A stretch of 43,122 nt of DNA from JAYEJW01 sp034716535 (GCA_034716535.1 JAYEJW010000056.1:1-43122); one strand, 5' to 3'; numbered from the stretch's first letter, positions 22,254-33,124 are shown. The notes: generated from the sequence alone by a model not told the origin. Program-made: numbers and translations.

Positions 22254-23830
22254 TGCGTGACAAACGGCGTGCTGCCCTGGTCACGCGCCACCTTTTTGTA
22301 GATCCAATGCGCCGAATCACCCCGTTCGGCCTGCCGATCCATGGACATCGAGCGGATCTGGACCTCGAACACCGGACCGTCTTCCGCCTTCACGCAAGTG
22401 TGCACACTCCGATAACCGTTACTCTTCGGCCTGGCGATATAGTCCTTGAAACGACTGACCTCGGGCTTGTAAACGCGATGGATGACGCCAAGGGCGGCGT
22501 AACAGTCGGCCTCCGTCGGTACAATGATGCGGAAGGCGAACAGATCGTAGACCTCGTCCAGGCCAAGCCCCTTCCCGTGCATCTTCGCCCAGACCCCGGC
22601 CGTGTGCTTCACCCGGTACAGTACCCCTACGCAGGGAATCGCCTTGTCTTCCAGCACCCGCGACAGGTCGTTGCGGAGTTGCTTCGCCCACTCCCCCCAG
22701 GACGCCTTCAACTCGCCGAGACGCTTGTCCAGACTTGCATATGCGTCAGGCTCGATCAGACGCAAGGCCGCGTCCTCCAACCGGGCCTTGAGCTGGTGGA
22801 AGCCGAACCGATTGGCCTCCAGGGCCTCCTGCCGCCAAACCCCGCGGGCGAGCTGCACGGCCTGGGGATCATCGGGAGATGCGGCTTCCAGTCTCCGGCA
22901 GACTGCCATCAGCTCCCGGAAAACGGGTGAGTGGGCTGGATCTGAGGGAGCGGCGTCCAACTCGAGAGGCGGTTGCGGGTTCGCGGGCGCAAAGATACCC
23001 GCGCGCTCCGGCATCAGGGACTGGGCCTTGCGCTCGGCCTCGAACAGATGGGTCATTGAGTTTCTCACCTCCTGCGCCATGTTGCCGAAGCGCCAGGCCA
23101 GCCAGCGGATTTCCCAGGCCCCGCCGCCGATGTCGATCGGTCCCCAGTAGCCCATCTCCATTTTCGTCACACCCTGCACCAGTCGGTTGACCGGCCTGGT
23201 TACCTGGAAATAGATGGCTGCGGCGAGAAACAGGAATAGGGCGCCTACCGTGACGGCGAAATGGGTGACCCACAGCAGCCAGTTGCGTCGCACCGCATCG
23301 CGGTATTCCTGGATGTTGTTTAGCGCCACCAGGGTGCCTTGTCCGCCGTCGAGCAGCGGCGAGGCGATTGCGATCTCGGCCCGCAAATAGTCCGCGCCCT
23401 CCTCGGAGACCGCGGAGACCCTTGTGGACAGCACCTCTCTTCCCGCCGCGTCGAGCAGCTCGACATCGTGCACGGAATACCCCTTACTCACGTAGGCCGC
23501 ATGGAATTCCTCCACATCCCGCTGCATGGAGTCGGGTGTTACCGCCGTTTCCAGGCGTGCCGCAAGCGGGGCCAGCGATAACTTCAGAAGCTCCCGGCGC
23601 ACTTCCCGGTCCTTTCTCGATTCGAGAAGCTGTTGGGTGACTGAGATGCCGCCCATGACAAGGCTGATGATCAGCGCTGTCGACAGGGCCAGGCGCCAGC
23701 CTAGAGAAAGTCCGCGGTTTGGTGGGGACGGGGTCGGCTTGTCGAGTCCAGACGCTTCTTCCATAAGAGATAACGCTCGTTGGGCGTGCTGACCGAAGCG
23801 AGGCGCGTCGGCGCGAGGGGGATTCCCCAT
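22208..23830 (-). CDS. Membrane HAMP-linked RelA/SpoT-type (p)ppGpp synthetase
   Basis: 540 residues. TM1 is about 46-67, an extracytoplasmic sensor region about 68-183, TM2 about 190-212, then a HAMP-like linker (VTRPVNRLVQGVTKMEMG) and a helical region. A RelA/SpoT synthetase domain follows: YRVKHTAGVWAKM, YDLFAFRII, SRFKDYIARPKSNGYRSVH, FEVQIRS, AHWIYKK. The conserved catalytic Asp, Tyr and Glu positions are present, and the RFKD loop is of the Rel/SpoT type. No HD hydrolase, TGS or ACT domain is present. It would couple a periplasmic signal to alarmone synthesis. It overlaps the DUF1566 gene and follows the second antiporter by 88 nt. An ATG at residue 23 is an alternative start. Confidence 0.8.
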   Translation of the reverse strand: MGNPPRADAPRFGQHAQRALSLMEEASGLDKPTPSPPNRGLSLGWRLALSTALIISLVMGGISVTQQLLESRKDREVRRELLKLSLAPLAARLETAVTPDSMQRDVEEFHAAYVSKGYSVHDVELLDAAGREVLSTRVSAVSEEGADYLRAEIAIASPLLDGGQGTLVALNNIQEYRDAVRRNWLLWVTHFAVTVGALFLFLAAAIYFQVTRPVNRLVQGVTKMEMGYWGPIDIGGGAWEIRWLAWRFGNMAQEVRNSMTHLFEAERKAQSLMPERAGIFAPANPQPPLELDAAPSDPAHSPVFRELMAVCRRLEAASPDDPQAVQLARGVWRQEALEANRFGFHQLKARLEDAALRLIEPDAYASLDKRLGELKASWGEWAKQLRNDLSRVLEDKAIPCVGVLYRVKHTAGVWAKMHGKGLGLDEVYDLFAFRIIVPTEADCYAALGVIHRVYKPEVSRFKDYIARPKSNGYRSVHTCVKAEDGPVFEVQIRSMSMDRQAERGDSAHWIYKKVARDQGSTPFVTQWWQKLWRRSGEPPA

Positions 23831-23918
23831 ACGCTTCGTTTCCGCTCGCCGCCCTAAGTCACGAATTGATGCGCTCGGTCGGGCGATGCCGGCACTGAAG
23901 ACGCACCCGACGCGGACT

Positions 23919-25048
23919 TCATCCCGTGTGCCGCCGGTACTGCCAAGCCGCCCCCGCGATCAGAAGGGGCGCCGCCACGGCGGCAGCGACTGCCACCAGA
24001 ATCAGGGTCACGAACACATGATGGTCGAGGTGCCCCTGCCCGAATCCCAGATCCGCCACGACCAGGGCCACCTCGCCCCGAGGGGCCATGCTGGCCCCCA
24101 CGACCAGGGCCGCCCAGAGACCGCCGCCGAAGGCGCCCGCCACGCCGCCCAGTATCTTTCCCACCAGGGCGACGCCCAGCAGGCCAAAAACAGGCTGGTC
24201 ATTCCTGGTTCCGCAACCACATCCCACTCCGCGGCCACCCCTATCAAAACAAAGAAGAAGGGCACCAGCATCAGGACCAGCCGATCCAGGCTCCCGGTCA
24301 ACTGCTCCCGGCGCTGCCGATCCACTCCCTCACCGATCCCCAGACCGGCGAAGAAGCCTCCGACGACCGCAGAGAGTCCAAGCCCGGCCGTGGCCCATCC
24401 AGCGGCCAGGATAAGCACGATCGCTGCCGGTGCCCGGAAGGATTTCCCGGCGATCCGTTGCGCCGCCCAGCGGGAGACCCAGAACAGGGCCCCGAGGGAC
24501 GCAAGCGCCAGTGCCAGGGAGCCGCCAAGGCGCGAGATGGAAAAGCCCCCGCTCAGCACGCCGTGGGCGACTGCCAGCAGATACAGGGCGATGACGTCGT
24601 CGATGACCGCCGCCGCGACCACGACCTCGCCGATCCAGGACCGGAGCAGACCGAACTGGTGCAGGACCTGCACGCTGATGCCGATGCTGGTTGCGGCGAG
24701 GGCAACTCCCACGTAGAGGGCCTCGGGTTCGGGCGAGCCCCACCAGCTCGCGGCGACATAGCCTCCTCCCAGGGGCATCGCGATGCCCAGCAGTGCGACC
24801 CACCAAGCCGGCCAACCCGCTGCCACCAGCCTCTCCAGGCCGATGTGCAGGCCGGCCATGCCTAGCAGGAGCACCACGCCGATCTCGGCCAGCAGGCGCA
24901 GGGCCTCGTCCGGGGCGACCCAGCCGAGGACGGCGGGACCCAGGACTGCCCCGAGCGCCACCTGCCCGACTGCTGCGGGCAAACCGACGCGCCGGCTCAT
25001 CCAGCCCGCCGTCACGCCCAAGGTCAGTACGAGGAGAAACGCCTGCAT
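23919..25048 (-). pseudogene. CPA2-type Na+/H+ antiporter, frameshifted
   Basis: Reads from ATG 25048 through a normal antiporter sequence (LPAAVGQVALGAVLGPAVLG, VLLLGMAGLHIGLERL, FFVLIGVAAEWDV). It loses frame in a five-base A run at 24186-24190 (T5 on the coding strand). The next frame continues FGLLGVALVGKILGGVAGAF, MAPRGEVALVVADLGFG and the last helix to 23919. One additional T restores SLFFGLLGVAL. A homopolymer sequencing error is likely; otherwise the protein loses its last two or three helices, including the conserved APRGE segment. Confidence 0.8.
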
Positions 25049-25133
25049 CGCCCGTCCGCGTGCTTGACTCGCGCCCCGAAAAAGATCCTCGAATAGCGCC
25101 GTCTCTCAGCCCGTATCACCGAGACGGGGTGAG

Positions 25134-25520
25134 TCAAGGCGAGCCGCGCCGCCCCGAGCCATGCGCCAAGATGCCGCTCCCGGCCTGCCCAACTTTTGTC
25201 ACCCTCAACGTAAGGCCGTCGACATCCACCACCTCTATGGCATCACCGGGCTTCAGCGCCTCGCGCGAGCTCGCGCTCCACAGCTCGCTCTGCACTCGTA
25301 CGCAAAACCCTCCAGCATCCGCGCCCACCACCTCGCCTCGGCTGTGGGGCAGGGTCTCCGGCCCCACGGTGACCTTCTTGCGCATGGCGACGATAGCGTA
25401 ATAGTAGACCCAGGCGGACAGGAGCAGGATCACAAGATAAACCGGCAGGGCGACGGATAGCGGCCACAGCCAGAACACGGGCAGTCCGATGAGCGGCAGT
25501 AAGAGGACCAGGTGGCACAT
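25134..25520 (-). CDS. NfeD-like membrane protein
   Basis: 128 residues: two hydrophobic helices (about 2-46), then a small OB-fold-like domain (GEVVGADAGGFCVRVQSELWSASSREALKPGDAIEVVDVDGLTLRVTKV). The pattern 'G.....G.VRV.gelW.A......pGd.V.Vv...GL.L.V' is that of NfeD C-terminal domains, which partner membrane proteases or SPFH proteins. No such partner is adjacent. It follows the CopA-type ATPase by 61 nt in the same direction. A GGAGAG site precedes the ATG. Confidence 0.85.
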   Translation of the reverse strand: MCHLVLLLPLIGLPVFWLWPLSVALPVYLVILLLSAWVYYYAIVAMRKKVTVGPETLPHSRGEVVGADAGGFCVRVQSELWSASSREALKPGDAIEVVDVDGLTLRVTKVGQAGSGILAHGSGRRGSP

Positions 25521-25581
25521 AGCGTCTCTCCATTGTCTGCCCGGTCACGGGGCCTGTGCGCCCCATGCCGCGGGTGTTGCC

Positions 25582-27981
<2,400 letters not shown>

Positions 27982-28054
27982 CCTCTTGCTCCGGATCGAT
28001 GGTTTTTTAAAGGCCCAAGAAGCGCTCCCGGCAGGTCCGGCGTTAGCCGTGACC

Positions 28055-29125
28055 TCAGCGGTTGATCACGCCCATCTCATGGCCCTCGCCCCGGATCGGG
28101 ATCTCGCCGCGCACCGCCAGCGTCTGCTGGTCGAGCACCCAGATCTTCGGTTCCTTGCGACTGGAGACGTAGACCTTGCCTGTGCCGCGGACGGTGGCGA
28201 CGTGATAAGGGGCAGGCACGAGGGTTACGCTGCGTCGCTCGTCGCTCGCCAGATTGAAGACCACCAGCTTGTTGTCCGCCTTGTTGGAGGCGTAGAGGAG
28301 TCGGCCATCGTCGGAGAGATCGACCCCGTGGGGCTCGCCGCCCACCCCATAGCGCTGCGTAACTTCGCCGAGCTCCAAGTCAATTCGGGAGACGGTACCA
28401 ACGGTCGGATTTGCAGCGTACAGGTACCGCTCGTCCGGCGACAGCACGAGATGCTCGGGCGTCTTGCCGGCGGGCAGCTTGCGCAGGACGGTCCATTCCA
28501 CCGGGTCGATCTCGCTGATCGTTCCGTCGCCGGCGTTGCTCACGTAGACGCGTGTGCCGTCGCGCTTGGTGACCACATAGTTGGGCGTAAGGCCGGTGGG
28601 CAATTCCTTGTGCAGCTTGTGGCCGTGGATATCGATTATGCTCACGCTGCCGCGCCCCGGATGCGTGACCACCGCATAGTGCCCGTCAGGCGTCACCAGG
28701 GCGTGGTGCACCGCGCCGGGGACATCGATGTGCCGTAGGATGCGCCGCGCCTTGGCGTCGATGAGGTAGACCATCCCAGAGCTTTGGGCCTTGCCCAATG
28801 CCTTTGCCGACGCTCCCTTGGGCGAGGCGTGATGCGATGCATGCTCTTCCTCGCTCATGTCCTTCGGCTTTGGCGGCGGGTCGCCCTTGGGATGCTCCAG
28901 CAGGCTCCCCGCCACCAAGTAGCGGCCGTCCCAGGACACGGCCAAGCCATGACTGGCGTTGACTTCGGGGATCTCGGCCACCACCCGATCGGCGTCAGCA
29001 TCCACTACCGCTATCGCATTCGCGCTCCCCAGGGGGACGTAGACTTCGGTGCCGCCCATAACCAACAGCGGCAGTGCCGTCAACCATCCCACAAGGAGCG
29101 GACCTCTCCATCTGGAATCTTTCAT
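28055..29125 (-). CDS. Periplasmic YncE-like beta-propeller protein
   Basis: 356 residues with a signal peptide (cleavage near VMGGTEV, about 25). Seven-bladed YncE/cytochrome-d1-like repeats follow: VDADADRVVAEIP, SPDERYLYAANPTVGTVSRID, SNKADNKLVVFN, VSSRKEPKIWVLD. An insert rich in Lys/Glu/His (PKPKDMSEEEHASHHASPKG, about 82-101) may bind metal. No haem motif is visible. Such propellers act as scaffolds or metal-binding proteins; role unknown here. AGGAG 7 nt before the ATG at 29125 fixes the start. It precedes the CopA gene. Confidence 0.82.
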   Translation of the reverse strand: MKDSRWRGPLLVGWLTALPLLVMGGTEVYVPLGSANAIAVVDADADRVVAEIPEVNASHGLAVSWDGRYLVAGSLLEHPKGDPPPKPKDMSEEEHASHHASPKGASAKALGKAQSSGMVYLIDAKARRILRHIDVPGAVHHALVTPDGHYAVVTHPGRGSVSIIDIHGHKLHKELPTGLTPNYVVTKRDGTRVYVSNAGDGTISEIDPVEWTVLRKLPAGKTPEHLVLSPDERYLYAANPTVGTVSRIDLELGEVTQRYGVGGEPHGVDLSDDGRLLYASNKADNKLVVFNLASDERRSVTLVPAPYHVATVRGTGKVYVSSRKEPKIWVLDQQTLAVRGEIPIRGEGHEMGVINR

Positions 29126-29232
29126 CTTGGATCTCCTGTTCTCGCAAAATCCGTTGAAGCCATACTCGAACGGGTGGATGTTCCCGCTCCCGGGCTCGGC
29201 CATGCGGTCTTCGAGTCGCGCAGCCGCGTCGC

Positions 29233-29364
29233 TCACCTCTTTAACAGCGACACGAGAAAACCGATCACGCCCATTATTACCAGCAGCCACACCAACAGCC
29301 CGATCGTTGTGTAGCCGGGCAAGAAGCTGAGCAAGCTGGTCGTGATCACGCCGTCTTGAAACAT
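29233..29364 (-). CDS. Small membrane protein A (43 aa)
   Basis: 43 residues: MFQDGVITTSLLSFLPGY, then a hydrophobic helix TIGLLVWLLVIMGVIGFLVSL and the basic end LKR. The core PGY...GLLVW-LVI...SL-K is shared with small protein B at 32981-33124, which argues that both are real genes. GGAG lies 5 nt before the ATG. It is the first gene after the site-c sigma54 promoter and 107 nt before the YncE-like gene. Function unknown; perhaps a regulator or subunit of a membrane transporter. Confidence 0.65.
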   Translation of the reverse strand: MFQDGVITTSLLSFLPGYTTIGLLVWLLVIMGVIGFLVSLLKR

Positions 29365-29400
29365 CGCGCTCCGCCCTTTCGTTGAATCTGAAATGTCCTG

Positions 29401-29416
29401 TGCAGCGAACGTGCCA
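29401..29416 (-). promoter_or_regulatory. Sigma54 promoter for small protein A / YncE / CopA operon
   Basis: On the minus strand TGGCACGTTCGCTGCA: perfect -24 box, CTGCA at -12, correct spacing. The -24 GG lies 107-108 nt from the centre of the dyad pair at 29505-29539. Predicted leader of about 25 nt before small protein A. Confidence 0.85.
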
Positions 29417-29504
29417 GACAGCAGGAAAGGAAAAACTTACTGTGTTTACAGATGGATAGGTTTCTCCCGGGGGAAACGTCGCCACCATGGCCGATCCGGT
29501 GCTC

Positions 29505-29539
29505 TTAACGAACGGGAGAATTTCTTAACGCTTCGTTGA
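29505..29539. promoter_or_regulatory. Tandem enhancer dyads, site c
   Basis: TTAACGAACGGGAGA (29505-29519, only the left half good) and TTAACGCTTCGTTGA (29525-29539, full match), 5-nt linker ATTTC. Located just past the stop of the VTT gene. Confidence 0.65.
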
Positions 29540-29556
29540 ATCCTAGGCCGCGGGCA

Positions 29557-30297
29557 TCAGCGCCCGCGGAACTGGCGGATCAGGCGAAGAAACAGCGGAA
29601 CGAGCACCCCCAGGCCGAGCACTAGGAGCGCGAGACCCACCCGCCCGGCGTCGGCCGACGCCAGCTCGGCGCCGAAGTGGGCCAGCAGGAAGCTGGCGGG
29701 GAGGATGCCCGCCAGGGTGGCGAGCGCGAAGCGCCAGAACGACAGCGGGGTGAGTCCGGCGGCATAGCTCACGGCATCGAAGGAGACGAAAGGCATCAGC
29801 CGGGTGACGAAAACGATCGCCATGAGGGTTCCCTGGGAGCCCCTCAAGCGGTCGAGATGGCCAACCGCAGGCCAACGCTCGATCAGCCCTCCGCCGATCA
29901 CGCGTGCGATTGCAAACGCAGCCAGGGCACCCGCTTCGGCGCCGACCAGTACGTAGACGGTTCCGAGCGTGTGCCCGTAGATTGCACCGGAGGCCAGCGC
30001 GATCGGCGCACTCGGCAGGGGACTGAAGATGATTGCCAGGGTCATCGATGCGATCACGGCCACCGGCCCCCAGAAACCGAGCCGGGCAATTAGCGCACCG
30101 AACGCATCGGGGTCGCGGAGCGCGGCAAACGCACCGTCCGATGAAACCGCGGCGAGTACCCCAACTAGAAGGATCAGAACGGCAAGGACAGCTGCCAGTC
30201 GATAACGACCTCGCCGGCGAGAGGAACGGTCGGCGACGGACTCAGGGCCCGCACCCCTCTCGGTGAATCCCGACCCTACTTTGAAGGACTCTGACAT
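29557..30297 (-). CDS. TVP38/TMEM64 (VTT, DedA-like) membrane protein
   Basis: 246 residues with a polar N-terminus, then about six helices. The VTT core is present: FSPLPSAPIALASGAIYGHTLGT, GALAAFAIARVIGG, FVTRLMPFVSFDAVSYAAGLTPLSFWRF. VTT/DedA proteins are membrane scramblase- or transporter-like proteins linked to envelope homeostasis. The N-terminal domain of the fusion at 39475 belongs to the same family but carries a rhodanese. It follows the PAP2 gene by 73 nt and is probably the last gene of operon d. Confidence 0.88.
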   Translation of the reverse strand: MSESFKVGSGFTERGAGPESVADRSSRRRGRYRLAAVLAVLILLVGVLAAVSSDGAFAALRDPDAFGALIARLGFWGPVAVIASMTLAIIFSPLPSAPIALASGAIYGHTLGTVYVLVGAEAGALAAFAIARVIGGGLIERWPAVGHLDRLRGSQGTLMAIVFVTRLMPFVSFDAVSYAAGLTPLSFWRFALATLAGILPASFLLAHFGAELASADAGRVGLALLVLGLGVLVPLFLRLIRQFRGR

Positions 30298-30370
30298 GCA
30301 GCAATTCTAGCTGTGTGTACATATGGCCGTGTGCTGGTGACGCAACTTCACGACGACACCGTAACCTGTA

Positions 30371-30961
30371 TCAAATTACCGATCGGCCTCTCTTATAGAC
30401 GATCTCGTACAGCACGAGCGCCAGGATCGCCATGATGAAATAGGAAGCCATGATGTCGCTCAGGAAGTGGCCTCCCGCGGCCATTCGCATCCACGAAACG
30501 GCAAGACTGTACGCACCCGCGACGCCTAAGATCCAGATTCGCCGAGGAGCCCCCGGAGGAGCTAATAGGAGTGCGGCAATGATCCAGTACGCCGACGCAG
30601 CGGTGTGTCCCGAGCTGAACGATTTGCCCTTCTGATCGGATGGGATGAAGGCAGCGGTGAACTCTTTGGTACCGCCGAACTGCGCAACGTTCGCGGGTCG
30701 GGCACGCCCCCAGTTTTCCTTTAGCAAGACATTAACGATCAAGCCGGGGCCCAACGCGAGAAAAAGGAGCAGAAACGCGAGCTCTTTGGCAGTGAACCGG
30801 ATCCAAAAACGACCTGCAAATCGCCCAGACAACAACAGTACAATCAGAATGATGTTTCCCAAGACGAGCAGGAAACCAACGGACCTGTAAATCAATCGTT
30901 CAATCTTCCCTCCTTTCGCCTCGAATCCAACACCCGGCGTGAAAAAGAGCTGCGTAACCAC
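30371..30961 (-). CDS. PAP2-family membrane phosphatase, N-terminus unclear
   Basis: 196 residues from a GTG start. The three PAP2 motifs are present: KENWGRARP, SFSSGHTAAS and SWMRMAAGGHFLSDI, with the catalytic His residues. Upstream in the same frame, LRSCLAWGAFALVSAIFVFVPEIDL encodes the family's usual first helix, but after the TAA that opens this frame there is no ATG, GTG or TTG before it. The true start may be a CTG, or an upstream frameshift has separated it. Acts on lipid phosphates such as undecaprenyl pyrophosphate or lipid A, by family. Lies 129 nt after the cytochrome gene. Confidence 0.8.
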   Translation of the reverse strand: MVTQLFFTPGVGFEAKGGKIERLIYRSVGFLLVLGNIILIVLLLSGRFAGRFWIRFTAKELAFLLLFLALGPGLIVNVLLKENWGRARPANVAQFGGTKEFTAAFIPSDQKGKSFSSGHTAASAYWIIAALLLAPPGAPRRIWILGVAGAYSLAVSWMRMAAGGHFLSDIMASYFIMAILALVLYEIVYKRGRSVI

Positions 30962-31090
30962 AAGGTCTATTTCCGGAACAAAGACAAATATGGCGGAAAC
31001 CAGGGCGAACGCGCCCCATGCCAGACAGGAACGCAGAGCAACCGTGTGCCCATGCGAGTCTTATGGAAAATGCGAGCTTTCGGCTTCGAG

Positions 31091-31738
31091 TCAATGTGCA
31101 TGACCAGCGGGTTCAGCGTGCGCGTGCCCCGCTTCCCTAGCCGAACCAGCACTCTCCGAAACGCGCGCGTCGACGAACGTCGTCCGGGCATCAGCGTGGG
31201 CAGCGACTCCGTGCTCGTGGTCATGACCGTCGGTTCCTGGGCCCTCGGCAAGCGCCCTGTACCCGTCCGGCGTAAGCCGCGGCAGCCGCCCCATGAATGC
31301 AACCAGATCCCAGAGCTGCTCATCGTCGTGCGTGGGTCCCCAGGCGGGCATGCCGGTCATGCGCAGTCCATTCTTTACCACCCAGAAGAGCTCTTGGGGC
31401 GTGCGTTCAGCGGCGATGCCGGCGAGATCCGGAGGCGGCGGATTCATGTCCCCCGCCCCCAGAAAGGGTTCTCGTCCCGGGGCGCCGTGACAGCCCGCGC
31501 ACATCTCTTCGAAGGCCTTGGCCCCTCCAGACAAGCGGTCTTCATTGGATAATTCGGGCACGACGATCGCCGCCGCCCGGCTGCGGACCGAGTGTTCTCT
31601 GGTGGTCTCTAGTATCCAGCGCAGGACTGCCGCGTCGCGTGTGGTGGCCGCTACGTCGAACACACCGGAGTAGGCGAACGCGAGAGCGCCTCCCGCGGCG
31701 AGAAGCAAGACGATTACGGCGATCCGGACAGGTTTCAT
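31091..31738 (-). CDS. Membrane-anchored c-type cytochrome with His-rich tail
   Basis: 215 residues. An N-terminal anchor helix (VRIAVIVLLLAAGGALAFAYSG) is followed by a class I cytochrome c domain with haem site CAGCH (about 83-87) and the distal methionine in RMTGMPAWG. The C-terminal 50 residues are rich in His (DGHDHEHGVAAHADA, GHAHAEPAGHAH), probably a metal-binding tail. It could act as an electron carrier linked to metal handling. AGGAGG 9 nt before the ATG at 31738 fixes the start. It begins 16 nt after the preceding secreted protein gene. Confidence 0.87.
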   Translation of the reverse strand: MKPVRIAVIVLLLAAGGALAFAYSGVFDVAATTRDAAVLRWILETTREHSVRSRAAAIVVPELSNEDRLSGGAKAFEEMCAGCHGAPGREPFLGAGDMNPPPPDLAGIAAERTPQELFWVVKNGLRMTGMPAWGPTHDDEQLWDLVAFMGRLPRLTPDGYRALAEGPGTDGHDHEHGVAAHADARTTFVDARVSESAGSAREAGHAHAEPAGHAH

Positions 31739-31754
31739 GGCGGAATACCTCCTT

Positions 31755-32246
31755 TCAGTAGCGATCTTGGGAGCTTCCAGGCGCGAAGTGCTTGCCATGA
31801 TCCACACCGGGGAGTTTCTGTGCCGCCGGCTCGATGCGACGTTGCACCTGCAAGGCGCTCAATCCAAGCCGCGGGTGCTTACCGTCGTAGAGCACGTCGA
31901 TCACGGTGCCGTCCGCACTAAACACCAACACGAAGGACCACTTTGGCGAGGCTCCGGGAGTTTCCTCAACCTCTGTTTCGCTACCGCCAGGCTGCACGTA
32001 CGTCCGAATCTCCCGATCGCCGTAGATCTCGTAGACCCACCCTTCGAGACCGTTCGGCAGCGTAATCTTGTGGTCGGGATGCCCGTGATGTGAGTAAGCC
32101 GCGAGCTCGGTAATCACCCCCAACGGATAATCGCGCAACAGTTCCTCGGCATCCTTGTCGGGCGTGAAGCGCGGCGGCATGGGCGGCGGCTCCGCGAATG
32201 CAAACGGAACCCATAGTATGAGCAGGGACAGAAACGGCTTGTTCAT
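31755..32246 (-). CDS. Secreted protein of unknown function
   Basis: 163 residues with a signal peptide (MNKPFLSLLILWVPFAFAEP). The mature part contains a segment like a small lipoprotein-type fold (LLRDYPLGVITELAAYSHHGHPDHKITLPNGLEGWVYEI), with several His residues, and ends in a polar tail. The stretch 'WVYEIYGDREIRTYV...WSFVLVFSADGTVIDVLYDG' resembles outer-membrane assembly factor-like folds, but I do not recognise the family. GAGGAG precedes the ATG. Lies between the Met-rich protein and the cytochrome. Confidence 0.75.
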   Translation of the reverse strand: MNKPFLSLLILWVPFAFAEPPPMPPRFTPDKDAEELLRDYPLGVITELAAYSHHGHPDHKITLPNGLEGWVYEIYGDREIRTYVQPGGSETEVEETPGASPKWSFVLVFSADGTVIDVLYDGKHPRLGLSALQVQRRIEPAAQKLPGVDHGKHFAPGSSQDRY

Positions 32247-32318
32247 GGCTCGCTCCTCAAACCGGGAAACCAAGCGTCCGCCGGGCGCGGGACCCGGCGC
32301 ATCCGGTAGGAGAGGATT

Positions 32319-32867
32319 CTAGCGTTGCATCAACCGCTCGAGCAGCGTCTCGATCTTGGCCAAGCGTGCATCAATCAGGTCCAGGCGGTTCACCACCTGC
32401 TGGTGCTTCTGCATCATGGCGTGGCCACCCATCATTCCCTTCTGCATCATGCCGCCGCCCATACCCTGCATACAGCCCATCATCTTTCTATCCATCATTG
32501 CTCCCTTGCCCATCGTACCGCCCATTCCCATCATGCCCGGGCCGCCTTTCATCATGCCGCCGGCGGGACCACCCCCCATGCCCTGCATGCCGCCCATCAT
32601 TCCCTTCTGCATCATTCCCGGCATCATCATGCCGCCGCCCTGCCCGGACATTCCAGGCGGCATCATCCCCGGGGCTTTCGGCGTCACCGGGCCGGTTCCG
32701 GCGGGCGCAGCATCGTCCGATGCCTGAGTGGCCGGGGCAACCGCGGTGGATTCCGACGCGGCATCCTCGGCGCTCTGCTCCGGATGGTGAGCTTCTTCGG
32801 CCATCACAAGCGGGGTTGCCACGAGCAATGCGGAAAGGGCCATTGGGACAAGCTGTTTTTTGATCAT
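32319..32867 (-). CDS. Secreted Met/Gly-rich protein, probable soft-metal buffer
   Basis: 182 residues with a signal peptide (cleavage near VMAEEAHH, about 23), then an acidic Ala/Ser-rich linker. A Met/Gly-rich core of about 90 residues follows, built from units such as GMMPPGM, MMQKGMMGGMQGMGGG and GPGMMGMGG. A coiled-coil-like end completes it (QQVVNRLDLIDARLAKIETLLERLMQ). Methionine-rich periplasmic proteins bind Cu(I) or Ag(I); the coiled coil suggests oligomers. GGAG 8 nt before the ATG at 32867 fixes the start. A gene for small protein B lies upstream in the same operon. Confidence 0.8.
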   Translation of the reverse strand: MIKKQLVPMALSALLVATPLVMAEEAHHPEQSAEDAASESTAVAPATQASDDAAPAGTGPVTPKAPGMMPPGMSGQGGGMMMPGMMQKGMMGGMQGMGGGPAGGMMKGGPGMMGMGGTMGKGAMMDRKMMGCMQGMGGGMMQKGMMGGHAMMQKHQQVVNRLDLIDARLAKIETLLERLMQR

Positions 32868-32980
32868 TGGATCTACTCCACGAAGGTCTATCGAAAGAAT
32901 CGAATGTAAATTGCTGGCTAACACGAGTTGTTCGCAGTCGATCTGTACGGGCCTATACCTCCTGATCGTTTAGACGTGAT

Positions 32981-33124
32981 TCAGTCTTTCTTTTTGAACA
33001 GGGATCCGATCAGCACAGCCAGGGCGATGATGACAAGCGCCCAGACCAGCAGGCCGAACAGGCCGTGGCCGTAACCGGGAATGAGATGAAGCGAATCGCC
33101 GCCGAATTCATGGCCGTGCATCAT
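32981..33124 (-). CDS. Small membrane protein B (47 aa)
   Basis: 47 residues: MMHGHEFGGDSLHLIPGYGHG, then a helix LFGLLVWALVIIALAVLIGSLF and a basic end KKKD. It shares PGY...GLLVW-LVI...SL-K with small protein A (29233-29364). The His-rich start of B is not in A. Its first codons overlap the end of the glycosyltransferase gene. Ribosome site weak (GAG). Function unknown. Confidence 0.65.
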   Translation of the reverse strand: MMHGHEFGGDSLHLIPGYGHGLFGLLVWALVIIALAVLIGSLFKKKD

